Assembly (NCBI GenBank): GCA_951230915.1
Contig: OX579640.1
Span: 8,080,981 to 8,144,980 of the forward strand
From: Antitrichia curtipendula
Taxonomy: Eukaryota; Streptophyta; Bryopsida; Hypnales; Leucodontaceae
Direction: 5' to 3'
Length of the DNA: 64,000 bases
Shown here: one piece after another, positions 27,789 through 38,769 of the stretch
Layout: every line of letters starts with the position of its first letter
Numbering within the stretch: position 1 is the first letter of the stretch
The notes under the pieces: generated by a model
The model's input: only the letters and a program-made list of their open reading frames with translations
Told to the model about the DNA's origin: nothing
The model's database searches: none
Position numbers and translations under genes: made by a program

Positions 27789-30700
27789 ATGCTGCCTGCC
27801 AGTAAATCAAGAGATGCCAGTAAATTAAGAGACTTAGAAAAGGAGAAGGGAGAATATCTCATCTCATACCCTGAAGGTTGGTGTGAAAAACATCCCCCAG
27901 TCGATGCGGTTATTGTGAGCTATGAGAAATGGGAAGGCGTACCTCGCCAACGGGCGGTTGATGACCGACAGGAGATGAAGCAGCTTTTTAAAATGCTAGG
28001 TTTCCGCGTCGAGATTTTGGTGGATAAGAGCGCTGATGAATTGAAAGATGACTTGGAATTCTTTTCTAGCAACTCTCTCAGTAAGAATTGTACAAATTGC
28101 TTTGTATGCTTTGTAAGCGCATACGGTAACAGGGATTGCGATGGTCGTCAATTCATCCAAGATCTTGAGGGTAACAAAATATACGTTATGGAGGATATCA
28201 TCGAGCCATTTAAGAGATGTGAGGCGTTGGCTGGGAAGCCTAAAGTATTCTTCATCAATTCGCGCATCTGGAAATCCGATAAGCACACTCTCAACTCAGT
28301 AGCTGGAGAATCGTCTACCATCTCCCTGAACACGAAAGGCAGTCGTCAAGACCCATGCAAGGATTTTTTGGCTGTATTTTCATCTGAGGAAGAAAACTCT
28401 GACGGGCCAGATCCTTGTCATAAAACTGTTTTTGTCCCGGCGCTTATTTCTTTTTTTCGTCAGAACCACAATGACAAAGATGTCGAGGAAATTGTGATCG
28501 AGGCCAACCTTTGTAAGACAGTATCTGTCCAGAGCACTTTGGACCACAAACTTTTCTGGAGAACACCTGACCAGTTTGGCAAACGGATGCCGCTGGTTTT
28601 CCAATCAGATCAAGCTCCTGAGCTGGACATAGTCCTCTTCCATGGCTACGAGTTTGGTGACAGCGTGCGATATCCTGCAGCAGCTCTATCCTCTTGGTTT
28701 ACAAAATCTGCGAATCCGGTCTGCTGGCCTGTGGAGTGTCTACCGAAGGAACTGGGTGGCGTTCCAATGCGTGTGTTTTGCTTGAATTATTCCGAGCCTG
28801 AGCCTGAGTCTGAGCCTGAGCCTGAGACAAGTAAGCGGAAATTGAACGAGCTGGCAGAGCAGGTACGAAAGGATCTCGGAACGCTGGCTACAAAGCCATT
28901 GATATTCATAGCGCATGGATTGGGGGGTCTGCTCATCCAGGATGTTCTGAATAGCAAGGAAGAGTCTGTTCGGAATCTCAAGAAATGGTTGAGAGGGATT
29001 GTATTCTACGGGGTGCCATTTGATTTACATTCAGGAGCCAACAACTTCTCACTCCTGGCATTAGAAAGTGCACTCAAGCAGGAGAAAGGGAATCTATCTG
29101 TTGTGAGGAAATCAGAGATTGAAGAGGCTATGAAATCTGGAGGAACAATGCAAGCAGCACGCCAAAATTTCTGCAAAAAGTATAAGGAAATCACCCTGTC
29201 TTTTGAGGAAGGAAAAGAAACATATGGTTCCGTAAGTTCCCCGCTACAGCGACCACGAGAACTCGATGATTGATAGTTTGAGATTGACCAGTGGTAGAAG
29301 GTGGTTTCGTAGTTGCCTTTTAATTTTAGTGATGTGTCTGGTTTTCTCAACTAGTTTTATTTGTCAGTGGTATTTACTGAGCTCGTTATTATGGGATTTT
29401 TGTTTTCTGCAGAAAATAAATTTGGTGGCCGCACAGCAGTATGCAACAGAGGTGAATACGATTGTAGAGAAATGTTCATCGCGCAATCATTTTGATATAT
29501 GTAGACCAGAAACTCTCGACGACAGCTTATTTACTGATTTGCTGCGCTTCATCAGGAAGCAACTTCGCGATTGTGGTACGTTCCACGGTCTTTGAATGAG
29601 AAATAGTCTTCTACAAGTATAGACTTCACAATGAAGTCTGTGATTTGATTTTAGGAATTATCCAACATCTTCTCTTGTGCTGAGTCTTAGCTATAGTTTG
29701 GCACGAAATATACAAATCATTTCGGAGACCCGATATTTGTGGGTTATCCAAATTCTTTCCACTTCGGGCGTCTTTAATTGACTACCTCTGGAGTACAGAG
29801 CAGATGAAACTTCTTGTTTGCTGCTGCTTTTTTTATTGGTGGTATGGAGAGTATCCAGAATGGTTCACAATGATCTGGACCAGGAATATTTACGCTGAAG
29901 ATTGGTTTAGAAGATTGTTCATGCATTTGAAACAGCGCAGTAACCACAGAACCCTGTCTTTCCTGTGTGTTATAAAAAATTCAGAGGCAAAAGATGCGTC
30001 TCTGTTATCCTACTGCTATTTCACTGTTGAGATTTTCATTGATTTTGCAGGTGACCATTGTTACATTCTGATAGACTTTGTAATGCTATTTGCTTGCAGA
30101 TCGGACAGACATTATTGTTGGACAGGATTCCCACCGTAAGAAACTCAAAAGCTGGTTGTTGACAAGAGAGACGAAGGCCGCATCAGTTGCCGGGATAACA
30201 GGAGGTGAAACATTCGGTGTTGCTGGAATGGGTGGCATAGGGAAGACCACGCTGGCTAACTCACTGCTTGAGGATGAAGATATTAAAAACTACTACGACC
30301 ACCGCGTCTATTGGATTCCTGTCAAACGATATCCTAACATCATCGCCTGTCAAAGACGTTTGCTCTCAGAGATTTGCAAAGAGATGCCTTCGAAGGAACT
30401 AGACACGGAGAAGGTTTTACAAGAGGAGCTTAAGCGAAAACTATCAAAACTGAGGAGGGTGCTGCTTTTTTTAGACGACGTCTGGGAGAAGAACCACGTG
30501 GACAGGCTGCTGGGAGACTCCTTCATGAAGATTTTCCCTCAAGAGAGCAAGTGCATCATCACTAGTAGGAAACCTGCGGAGTTGGCAAAACTGGACACAG
30601 ATGATCAAATTGAAAGATTGGATGTTCTGAACGATGAGGATGCTAGAACGTTGCTCTGTTCTAAGGCATTCTTAAACGGCAAAATGCCGATGGACAACAA

Positions 30701-32672
30701 CTTGAGAGTTGCTGTGGACGAAGTAATTGCTGCTTGTGGTAACATGCCAATCCTGCTCGCGACCATAGGTGCTGATCGATGGGGTAATAGGTCTACTAAG
30801 TCGTGGCAAGAAGTTCGAGATCGGCTGAAACACGTGACGGCCGAAAACGCGGGTGACGAAGAGTCGACAAAATACCAGAACCTGATCAAGCAAGTGATGA
30901 TCAGCTATGATGATCTCCCTGAGAGGGACCCTGTATCTGGTGAAGGGATTGACTTCAAGGACTACTTTCTGGACTTTGCAGCATTTCCCGAGCGGGAGGA
31001 GATTGAAATTGCCGTGCTCATGGACATGTGGACCAAACCTGGTATGACAGAGGATGGGGCGTACAGGGTACTCGAAGAACTGGAGCAAAGGTGTTTGGTG
31101 AAGATCGTCGGTTACTGGTGCCATGTGCACGACATTTTCAGAGCCCTCGCCTTGAAGCTAGTTGAAGAGCAGCCCCTCAAGAAGAGGAAGAGGTTGTTCG
31201 CATGGGAGTTGAGCAATAGCAGGCTACCAGAGGAGTGGGCAATTTCTCAGAATGTGGGATCAGGAGATTTTCAGGTCCATTTTGAGACCGAGAAGATGGT
31301 GATAGCGAAGAGTGAGATAAAGACATTCCACCCGAGCGATGCCATCCTTTTCAGGTGTTTGACGCAGTTGCGCATGCTGATTTTGACGTCGAATCTCAAT
31401 CTGGTGTCACTACCTCCAGAAATCGGATACATGAAGTGTTTGGAGAAGCTGGATTTAAGTTGGTGTTTAGGCCTGGAGCGATTGCCACGAGAGATCGGTC
31501 AGCTGGAGAGCCTTGAGAAGCTGAACATGGCCGGGTGTTCCTCCCTGCCTGAAATTCCGGCTGAGGTTGGCAAGCTGAAGAAGTTGGTGGAGTTGAACAT
31601 GCAAAGCTGCGGGATAGTGGAGCTGCCTGTTGAGATTGGAGAGCTGACGAGGTTGACTTATCTATGCCTGAACGACTGCCGCGAGCTTAGAGCTCTTCCT
31701 GAAGCGATGGGCAAGCTGAGCAGTTTGGAGAAGCTGGAATGTGAAATGCTGCAGATAATGGAGATACCGAAGTCTTTGGGTGATTTGAGCAAGTTGAAGT
31801 ACCTTTCGTTCGGTGCTTGTAGTGGTTTTACGGAGATCCCTGCAGAGTTCGTCAATCTAAAAAATCTCGTCTGCTTGTGGTTCGTGAACTCTATTAACTT
31901 GAAGGTTGTACCGCACGAGCTGGACAAGTTGGTGACAGAGGGCAGCCTGACAGTGTTTAATGTTTACAATACTGGTGTGAATTGGAAGAAACTTCCGCCA
32001 AATCTTCATGCTCTGCCAAGACCCTTTGACGGCACTATTAAAGATGATGAAGTGGATTCGACGGCAGATAATCCTGATGGGCCATATTGGTCGCACAAGC
32101 GAGGTATGCTTGTGAATACCGCGTCTCTCTATGACCCAAGCAACAAGGAGCAGAGACGTTTGTCTTTTGGGATAGTCCGAGTTGTGACCTTGGCGAAGAA
32201 CGAACCATTTTTGAGCCCGCGGTTCAACATGGCTATTCGAATCATTTACACCATGGGCAACCACATTCAAACAAGGCATGCTATTGTGAGATGCGGTGGT
32301 GTTCCTGTCCTCCTCCATTGCATCGACGAGGGCGATTCTGATGATTGTTGTGCTTATGCGGCAGCCACACTTTGCAACATGTGTGTCACACCTTCAACAC
32401 ACAAAGCAATCGTTGATTCACCTCACGCGCTTGATATTCTCACGCGAGCTTTACATAGAAAGAATGAGGTGAGTGATAGCGTCTTTCAAGCCTTACTTTG
32501 GATTAAGGAAGGAGATAAGATAGAGAAAGAGTTTACTTACTTCTCGGAGATTTTAGAAAAATGTGGGCATACCTTTGGCCATACGGGCTGCGCCTGTATC
32601 TGGTGCCAACACTGGTTCAGGTTTTTTCATCCACGTTCGTCGACGTTTCTCGAGGTCAAAAACGTTTTCTGA
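27789..32672 (+). CDS. NLR1: pseudo-caspase / pseudo-hydrolase / NB-ARC / LRR / ARM immune-receptor-like protein
   Basis: Intracellular NLR receptor-like protein. Three exons: 27789-29231, 29413-29575, 30100-32672; they join in frame to 1,392 residues. Caspase (C14)-like domain about 38-260, but the catalytic His is Tyr (SAYGN, Y112) and the catalytic Cys is Arg (FINSR, R159). An alpha/beta-hydrolase-like domain follows, about 278-420, with an FHGYEFGD oxyanion-type turn; the nucleophile elbow reads AHGLGG, with Gly377 where Ser is expected. It contains a SEPEPE tract (335-346). NB-ARC: P-loop GMGGIGKTT (578-586), kinase-2 LLFLDDVW (657-664), RNBS-B CIITSRK, GNMP for GLPL, VHDI for MHD (878-881). 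LRRs about 950-1165, two or three ARM-like repeats about 1240-1340, and a Cys/His tail (1357-1371). Convergent with the gasdermin-like genes. Both enzyme-like domains look catalytically dead, so a scaffold or regulatory role is inferred. Confidence 0.85.
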
Positions 32673-34989
32673 GCTTGAGATCCGCCTATGAGGGCCGTGG
32701 ATTCTAGTTTCAATCACAAGTTTTTAAAGATAGTTGGTAAGTTGGTGGAGATCAAGCTATCTGGCTTGCTTTATACGGTACCTTCATAGAGTGCTTTCCT
32801 ATATTGCTAACAGAGGTAGATGAATTTTTTCACTTGGTATGAATTGTACAAATTATATTTGATTATATTGTTTCTTTCTAGGCTCTAGAATTGCGAAATC
32901 CCCATGTAGGATCGCGTCTACAGTAGACGCTCGCACACTAGAGTTGGGTCCGAGCCACTAAATGACATAAAAAAACGTGATCCGGTGGCGATATTACAGA
33001 CCATGCAAATGTGCAATTATAAGTATCTCGTCACTGTCACAGTGCTGTGTCGACACCTAGTGCCCAGCAGACCCCGTAACATCGGGAACAAAGCATACAA
33101 CAACTTACGTAGCATTCTAGGCATGCATGAAAAATCAAAATTCTCCATTGAAGAAGCTCGTGGCTGCAATTGATGTGTATAGACAATGGTGAAGTTTCAA
33201 ACAATGTTTCCAACGTGTGCCACTTTCGAGAGTTTTTAAATCATCAAGGTGGAGACACAAAAACCAAAGTTTGTGCCCTACTTGGAGGAGGAGCTTCCAC
33301 GTGTTGGGCTTCGACCGTTTCTTGGTGCCAAACATCTTCTGAAAGAAGAGCAGGCTTTCAAGTAGATTGATTAAGCCTTGAAGGAAGTACAAGTCCATGT
33401 TGCAGTTGTTCCAATTCAAAAAGGTATGCCGAGTCAAACTGGTGTTTGATCGAATGAGCTAGTTGCGATGTTTCGATGTTTCAAAGCGGGAATCTGATTA
33501 TTCCAATCATTTCTGAGGCGGCCTCGAGAGATTGATGCTTGATATTGAAGTCAAGTGCACCTACATTCACGAAACGTACGAGGAAAGGGAGGTTTAATGA
33601 AGTGAAGGAATGAGCAATTGTCCATAAAAAATTAGCTGAAAGCACAGGGTTTCGATCTGCTGCCTTTGAATGGTGAGTGCACTTCGGCCAGGGCCAGATT
33701 TTGGCTGAGCCCCAGTACTGTTGCGCTTCCGGGGTGCCCCAGCTCCAGCTGCCCAGAGCGCGCACATCTTCAAAACTGCCCGGAGCTCAGGCTCTTCTTT
33801 CGTCGTCTACCACTCTACCCAGCTACCACAGGAAGTTTGAACGTATTCTCCCCGCCCTTGCTCACGTACCTGTCCTCCTCGCATGCTTTGTTATAAGTCT
33901 ACTGGGGTGCTCTCCGTTTTCTCCTCGACTGAGATTGAGGAGAGACTCGGGGAGAGAGTGAGGTCAGTGAATTCTCCGACGGAAGAACGAAGGAAGATTG
34001 AGCCTGGCATTGCGGGTGCAGGCGTTTGGGGTGTTTCCCTGTGCTTGTTTCCAGATGCAAGTTTCCATGATTTGCAAAGTGAATTCATCTTGATTATTGG
34101 AAAAAAGAGAAGAAAGCAGGCTGTAGCCTTCCACCTGGACTTACTTGCTCACATTTCATACCTGTGAGAAGAAATTCAAAACAGCATGAACTGAACAATG
34201 TCTTCAATCCTTGCAAGAAGGGCTTGGAGAATGAAGAAATATAACTGACAGGACAATGCTCAATCAAGAACCTTCTTGTTGTGGTTGTCACCCAAGTATA
34301 AGTTGGAAAATTATAAACTCTTTATTCAAGCCCACGAACTGAATCAACCATTAGAATCCAACAACGATCAGTTGTGTGAGAAGCAATCACGACCTCCTAG
34401 GACCAAGACATGCAATAAGTTAGCATAAGAACTTTTGTTAAACATTAAACATTGAATAAAATCAGAATGATGAATTCAGCTAGATTCTAGGGTTGAGTAC
34501 CTAAAATCTCGCTATGCACCTCCACTGTCATAAAATTCTCTCTTAAATGTGCACCCAACTCGTCCATAGTAATTAAAGGGCACCTGCTAGCTAGGTTTAA
34601 GAGCCTAGTACTAAATTGCATAATCACTCCCCTATCTTCTATCAAGAGTTTTCTTTTTCTTTTATCCCCTAGCCAACCATAGAATCTGCTCCTCTACATT
34701 AAGACATGTTCACAAGCTTTGAAAAACGCCATCTCCAAGCAGCATACACGCCTGTGGATTGTATGCGTAGTGCCTCAGCTTGTTGATGAGCGTTTCATCA
34801 GAAACTACCTAAACCCGCAATATAATCGACGAACAAATCCTGATGCTGACCTGCAATGGGGAGTTCTAGATCGCAAATCACCAACACATGTTACAGAAAT
34901 GTTTACAGCTAGAATGAGGTATGCACCTTGAAATGGTATACTTAGATGCAGTGGTATGCCTAAAGAAATAAACTTTAATGCTGAGTACT
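32673..34989. other. Spacer between convergent NLR1 and gasdermin-like gene A
   Basis: It contains the NLR1 3' UTR and, from the right, the gene A 3' flank. The block 33670-34060 is clearly GC-richer, with open frames on several strands but no recognisable domain; it could be a decayed gene or a non-coding exon. From about 34430 to 34980 the sequence resembles 38160-38770, showing that the tandem duplication of genes A and B included their 3' flanks. A 17-bp palindrome, GCGTCTACAGTAGACGC, lies near 32913. Confidence 0.5.
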
Positions 34990-36012
34990 TCAATTGATTT
35001 CTTCCAGATCCCGTGGAGGCGATGCAGGACCCGACGCTGGATCATCATCTTCCTCGTCATGGTCATGGCTAGAAATTATACTGATGCACCAGTCGTTGTC
35101 TTCGTCCTCGAAGAAATCACCCATGTCTTCATCATTAGCCGCAGTGTCCTCATCAACGACCTCATCATCCTCATCATTTTCAATGTCCTCATCATGGTTG
35201 GAACTAGCGCCCGCCATACGGGCCGCCTTATCCGGTTGATTCCGAGTTCGCTCCCCAGAGTTTGCTTCCCGAACACCAAACTTGTCATAAGTATATTGAA
35301 AACCAGAAAACGCAATCGGAAGCTTCTGATCCTTCTTAGTGGCCGACAGAGTGAAAACGACGGTTTCCTCACCATGAACTTTCACTTTGGTCTGCACCTT
35401 GCCCCCAGGCACCACCTCCAGTAGTTTGAAGTCCAGTCCAGCAGTGGTCTTGTAGCTCGCGGTGATCTCCACATGGGAAACCAGGACCACTTTCTGCACG
35501 ATATACAGCTTCCTCTTGCCTTTCCTGTCGGGTTTCCCCAGAAGAGGATTACTCATATCGGGGTCGAAGTGTTGAAGCATCTCTTCCCAGTTCTCAATTT
35601 TAAACTCGTGGACCCAGCACTCCGATATGTGGACACCGATCGACTTGGCTCTGGAAAACCACGCCGCCGCGTTCGCTTCCCCGACTAAGAGCTTGGCAAT
35701 CGCACCGCGGTCGTCTGAGATGTTGTAGGTCTGCGTGCCGATGCTTTCGGTGGTGAAGTATTTCTTTCCTAATCCGGTGATTTTTTGGAGAAAGCTGGGG
35801 TTCAGGAGACCTCGTAACGAGTTCTTCCCAGTTCCTGGTTTGCACAAACTAGCGACACTACCGACATCGTGGTTGCCGTTGTGCTTCGCAAGGACGCGGA
35901 GAGGAGCGAGGTTGGGATCGATGGGGAGCACTGGTATCGCATGCAGGGCCTTCCAGAGGTGGTGGATCACGGTGTCCTTGTCGTAGCGGCCGCTGCTATG
36001 GAGGTTTCCCAT
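34990..36012 (-). CDS. Gasdermin-like pore-forming protein, copy A
   Basis: Single exon of 340 residues, ATG at 36012. I read residues about 15-248 as a gasdermin-N-like domain. Supporting features are an AIPVLPIDP strand after an N-terminal helix; a YNISDDRGAI segment; NWEEMLQHFDP leading, after a Lys/Arg-rich linker, into LYIVQKVVLVSH (169-180); and a closing VVFTLSATKKDQKLPIAFSG then YTYDKFG (218-246). That order matches the strand, helix and strand pattern of animal gasdermins. Residues 249-340 are a disordered Asp/Glu-rich tail with a short hydrophobic DWCISII patch. MGNLHSS fits N-myristoylation (Gly2, Ser6). No helical C-terminal repressor domain of the animal type is present. If correct, it would form membrane pores when its tail is removed. 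Another all-beta membrane protein is the main alternative. Confidence 0.58.
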   Translation of the reverse strand: MGNLHSSGRYDKDTVIHHLWKALHAIPVLPIDPNLAPLRVLAKHNGNHDVGSVASLCKPGTGKNSLRGLLNPSFLQKITGLGKKYFTTESIGTQTYNISDDRGAIAKLLVGEANAAAWFSRAKSIGVHISECWVHEFKIENWEEMLQHFDPDMSNPLLGKPDRKGKRKLYIVQKVVLVSHVEITASYKTTAGLDFKLLEVVPGGKVQTKVKVHGEETVVFTLSATKKDQKLPIAFSGFQYTYDKFGVREANSGERTRNQPDKAARMAGASSNHDEDIENDEDDEVVDEDTAANDEDMGDFFEDEDNDWCISIISSHDHDEEDDDPASGPASPPRDLEEIN

Positions 36013-36220
36013 TTCGAAACAAGGAGCAACAGTACTAGGAGACTAGGAGAGACTCTGATCGTGTAGAACTGTCTTGATTACCGAGTAGGGTTCGGTAATC
36101 TTACTGTCAATACCAATCCTCCGGCCTCACCTTCGATACAGGGCTAACAAATGCTGCTACCTGCTCGCACCCACTCCACAACCGTAAATCAGAACATGGT
36201 CAGATAAGACGAAACAGAGG

Positions 36221-36318
36221 TTTTATATACATACTCAGCGTAACCTCCGCCATCAAGATCGAAGCTTCCAGTCCGAACTACTAGAAGCTTCCAGGATTTG
36301 CAAGAGCCTCTTCATGAA
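36221..36318 (-). promoter_or_regulatory. TATA box and three heat-shock-type elements upstream of gasdermin-like gene A
   Basis: On the minus strand TATATAAAA lies at 36221-36229, about 210 bp before the ATG. Further upstream are two perfect GAAGCTTC words (36261-36268 and 36284-36291) and TTCATGAA (36311-36318). Each is an inverted pair of the HSF-binding pentamer (GAAnnTTC or TTCnnGAA). Three sites within 60 bp, directly upstream of a TATA box, suggest heat-shock-factor or stress control. Gene B lacks this arrangement. Confidence 0.5.
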
Positions 36319-37247
36319 ACCCTTGTACGTATTGAATGATTGGATTTTACTACTTCGACACTGCAAAGATGGAAATAAGCTCGATCAATCCTGAGTTCGA
36401 TCGTTGTGATTTGTATCAGGACAGGGAAACACGACAAACTCCACTGTGCATGGAGCACCCGACAATGTAATTCACCGCGTGCAGTGCACGTACGTTGGCG
36501 TGAGCTCAGCCTGTTGCACCGGAAGTTTCTCGCACTGGGGTTTCGACATGGACCGTACCGACAAACTTGCTATATCAATGTGGAAGCCAATCGAAAGCAG
36601 TAAACACAATACGTACGAAGCATTTTGTATCAATGATAGTTAGGGTGAAGCACCTGCAAACTCGCCTGAGAACGACGTGGGGTTGCCTCCAATTCAAAGC
36701 GTTGTGTATGGAAATCCCGTCTGCAAGTCAGAAGCTCAGTCTGCGCCTTTCGCCCATCCCTGCATATCGATCACCGTCTTTCTAAATCTCGATCGCACTT
36801 TCCGGGAGATTCAGTCACAAGCCATCTTTACACAGAAGAGAGACAACTGCATCGATCACCTCACATTCAACTACAGACAATCGAGCGAGGATTTGTCTGT
36901 AAATTAAAATTAAGCCATCCACCCCTCCACACAATCCGGGCACACAATCACGGGAAAAACTGGGTGGGCCATTTGCATGGGCTTACCGAAGAATTCAAGG
37001 AGTTTCAGGAGAGTTTCAAGGAAAAAATTAAAAAATAAGAGACAAGCATTATTGATTTTCTAAATATTTTAGTTTTTTAAATAAAAGAAGGACACCCGTC
37101 AAGTTGGAAGCTTTTGCCAGACAATCTTGCCACACAATCTTCACAAGCCCCGTATTTTTTTATGAAAACTTGTTCAAAAATATTGATGAATATATGGATG
37201 ATAGGTTTTGCATGCAAATACACTCTTATTTTGAGTCTATATGGTAG

Positions 37248-37328
37248 CCAACCCATTTCCATCACCAACCCATTTCCACCACCAACCCATTTCCACCACC
37301 AATCCATTTCCACTACCAATCCATTTTC
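37248..37328. repeat. 17-bp minisatellite, about five copies
   Basis: A tandem unit of the form CCAACCCATTTCCACCA, with single-base variation between copies. It lies in AT-rich non-coding DNA between the two gasdermin-like genes. Confidence 0.75.
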
Positions 37329-38769
37329 AATCTTTAGATTGTTCTATTTCTATAGAGTTGTGGCGCAACTCAAAGAGCAGTTGTGGTACATTATGATTGG
37401 TTGTAAATAGAGGAAACAAAGAAAAAGAATTGAGACAAGTGTCATGGTTATAAGGTGGGTACATCCAAAACCGCCACTTTTTGCTACTAAGCCTAGTTAC
37501 TACTATTAGATTGGTCAAATTTTCATATATTCTTGTTGGCAAGTGAAAGGAGATTCCAATGCACCAAAGAATGTGGCATTTGGACATCATATGCAAAAGT
37601 TACTAAGGGTCAAAGTTTGTTTCTGAAAGCGCTCCATCCAAATAGGTACATGACTGATTTTGGAAATGTACACAGCTTGTAGATGGCACTTTAAGGTCAG
37701 GTGCCATTTTGGAGGTGCCTACCTTAGGTTCCACTCAAGATTAAAGAAGGTTAATTCTTACAAGTAAGCTTGCAACATTTCTTTAACCCTTAATGCTCAC
37801 TGTGAAAATTAGCCTTTCTGATACAATGTGAATCACCTACTTTAAAAAATAAAAATAAATAAATAAAAACACTCATTGGAGGTCACACTATAGTACAAGA
37901 TCTTCCCTTTTTACACCCAATTCCAAATAAGAACATCTACACTTAGACTGTGTTCCACTCTTCCATGACAGGGTTCTCTATCATCCATCTGACACTAATT
38001 ATCCGCAACGGCAACGGCGTTACAGCGTTAACTGGAGAGTCGGAATCAGCAATACGCAGCTGATTGAGAATTGTCTAGCATTGTAAAACTCGAATTTTAT
38101 CAAGCATTCTGAACTTCTTCTACAAAACAACTTCTGCAACTCTCTGCTACTTCATTAATGCATGGCAAGACAGCAAGCTAGCATAAGAACTTTAGGTATA
38201 ATTACATTTTAATACATGGTGTCTCCAATTCAACAAAATGATGGATTCAGATTCTTGGGTGGTGCAGTAGACCACCTCCATTACAAATACTAATAGTATG
38301 CAATCACACTGCTAAGCTTTTAAAATCACAACAGCCTAATCAAGTCCAGTTTTACTTGTCCGAGATGTGCATCCAAGACGTCGTCCCCAGTAGTCTGGCG
38401 GTGCTTCAATGGCTATATACAATAAAATACATAATCATTCTCCCTATCTTGTAACAAGAATTAAGGCTCAAATCCCCTCGACAGCTACTCTACATTATCG
38501 ATGTACACAAACCTTGAAAATGAAAGGCGCTCAATGAAACAAAAAAGACTAAGACTTTCGTAACAGTTCTACCTAGAAGTAACCGAAGCCACATTGAATA
38601 AATTGAGTATTTAGCGCCGTGATTAATCTACGCCTAACCAGAAATGACCTAATCCCATAATCGTGCACTGAATTAATAGGAAACTTAGCCTCCTGCAAAA
38701 CATCTACAGAAACCATTACAGAATGAGGCAGAGCAATACGATGCACAGAAGCTTCACTAGTGCATGCTT

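Larger units (their letters stand above)
36013..38769. other. Spacer between the two gasdermin-like genes
   Basis: The right of gene A is its 5' UTR and promoter (36013-36320, GC-richer). The interval 36400-36910 has open frames without domains. About 37000-38100 is AT-rich with a 17-bp minisatellite. 38160-38769 is the gene B 3' flank, similar to that of gene A. No gene is recognised. Confidence 0.5.
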
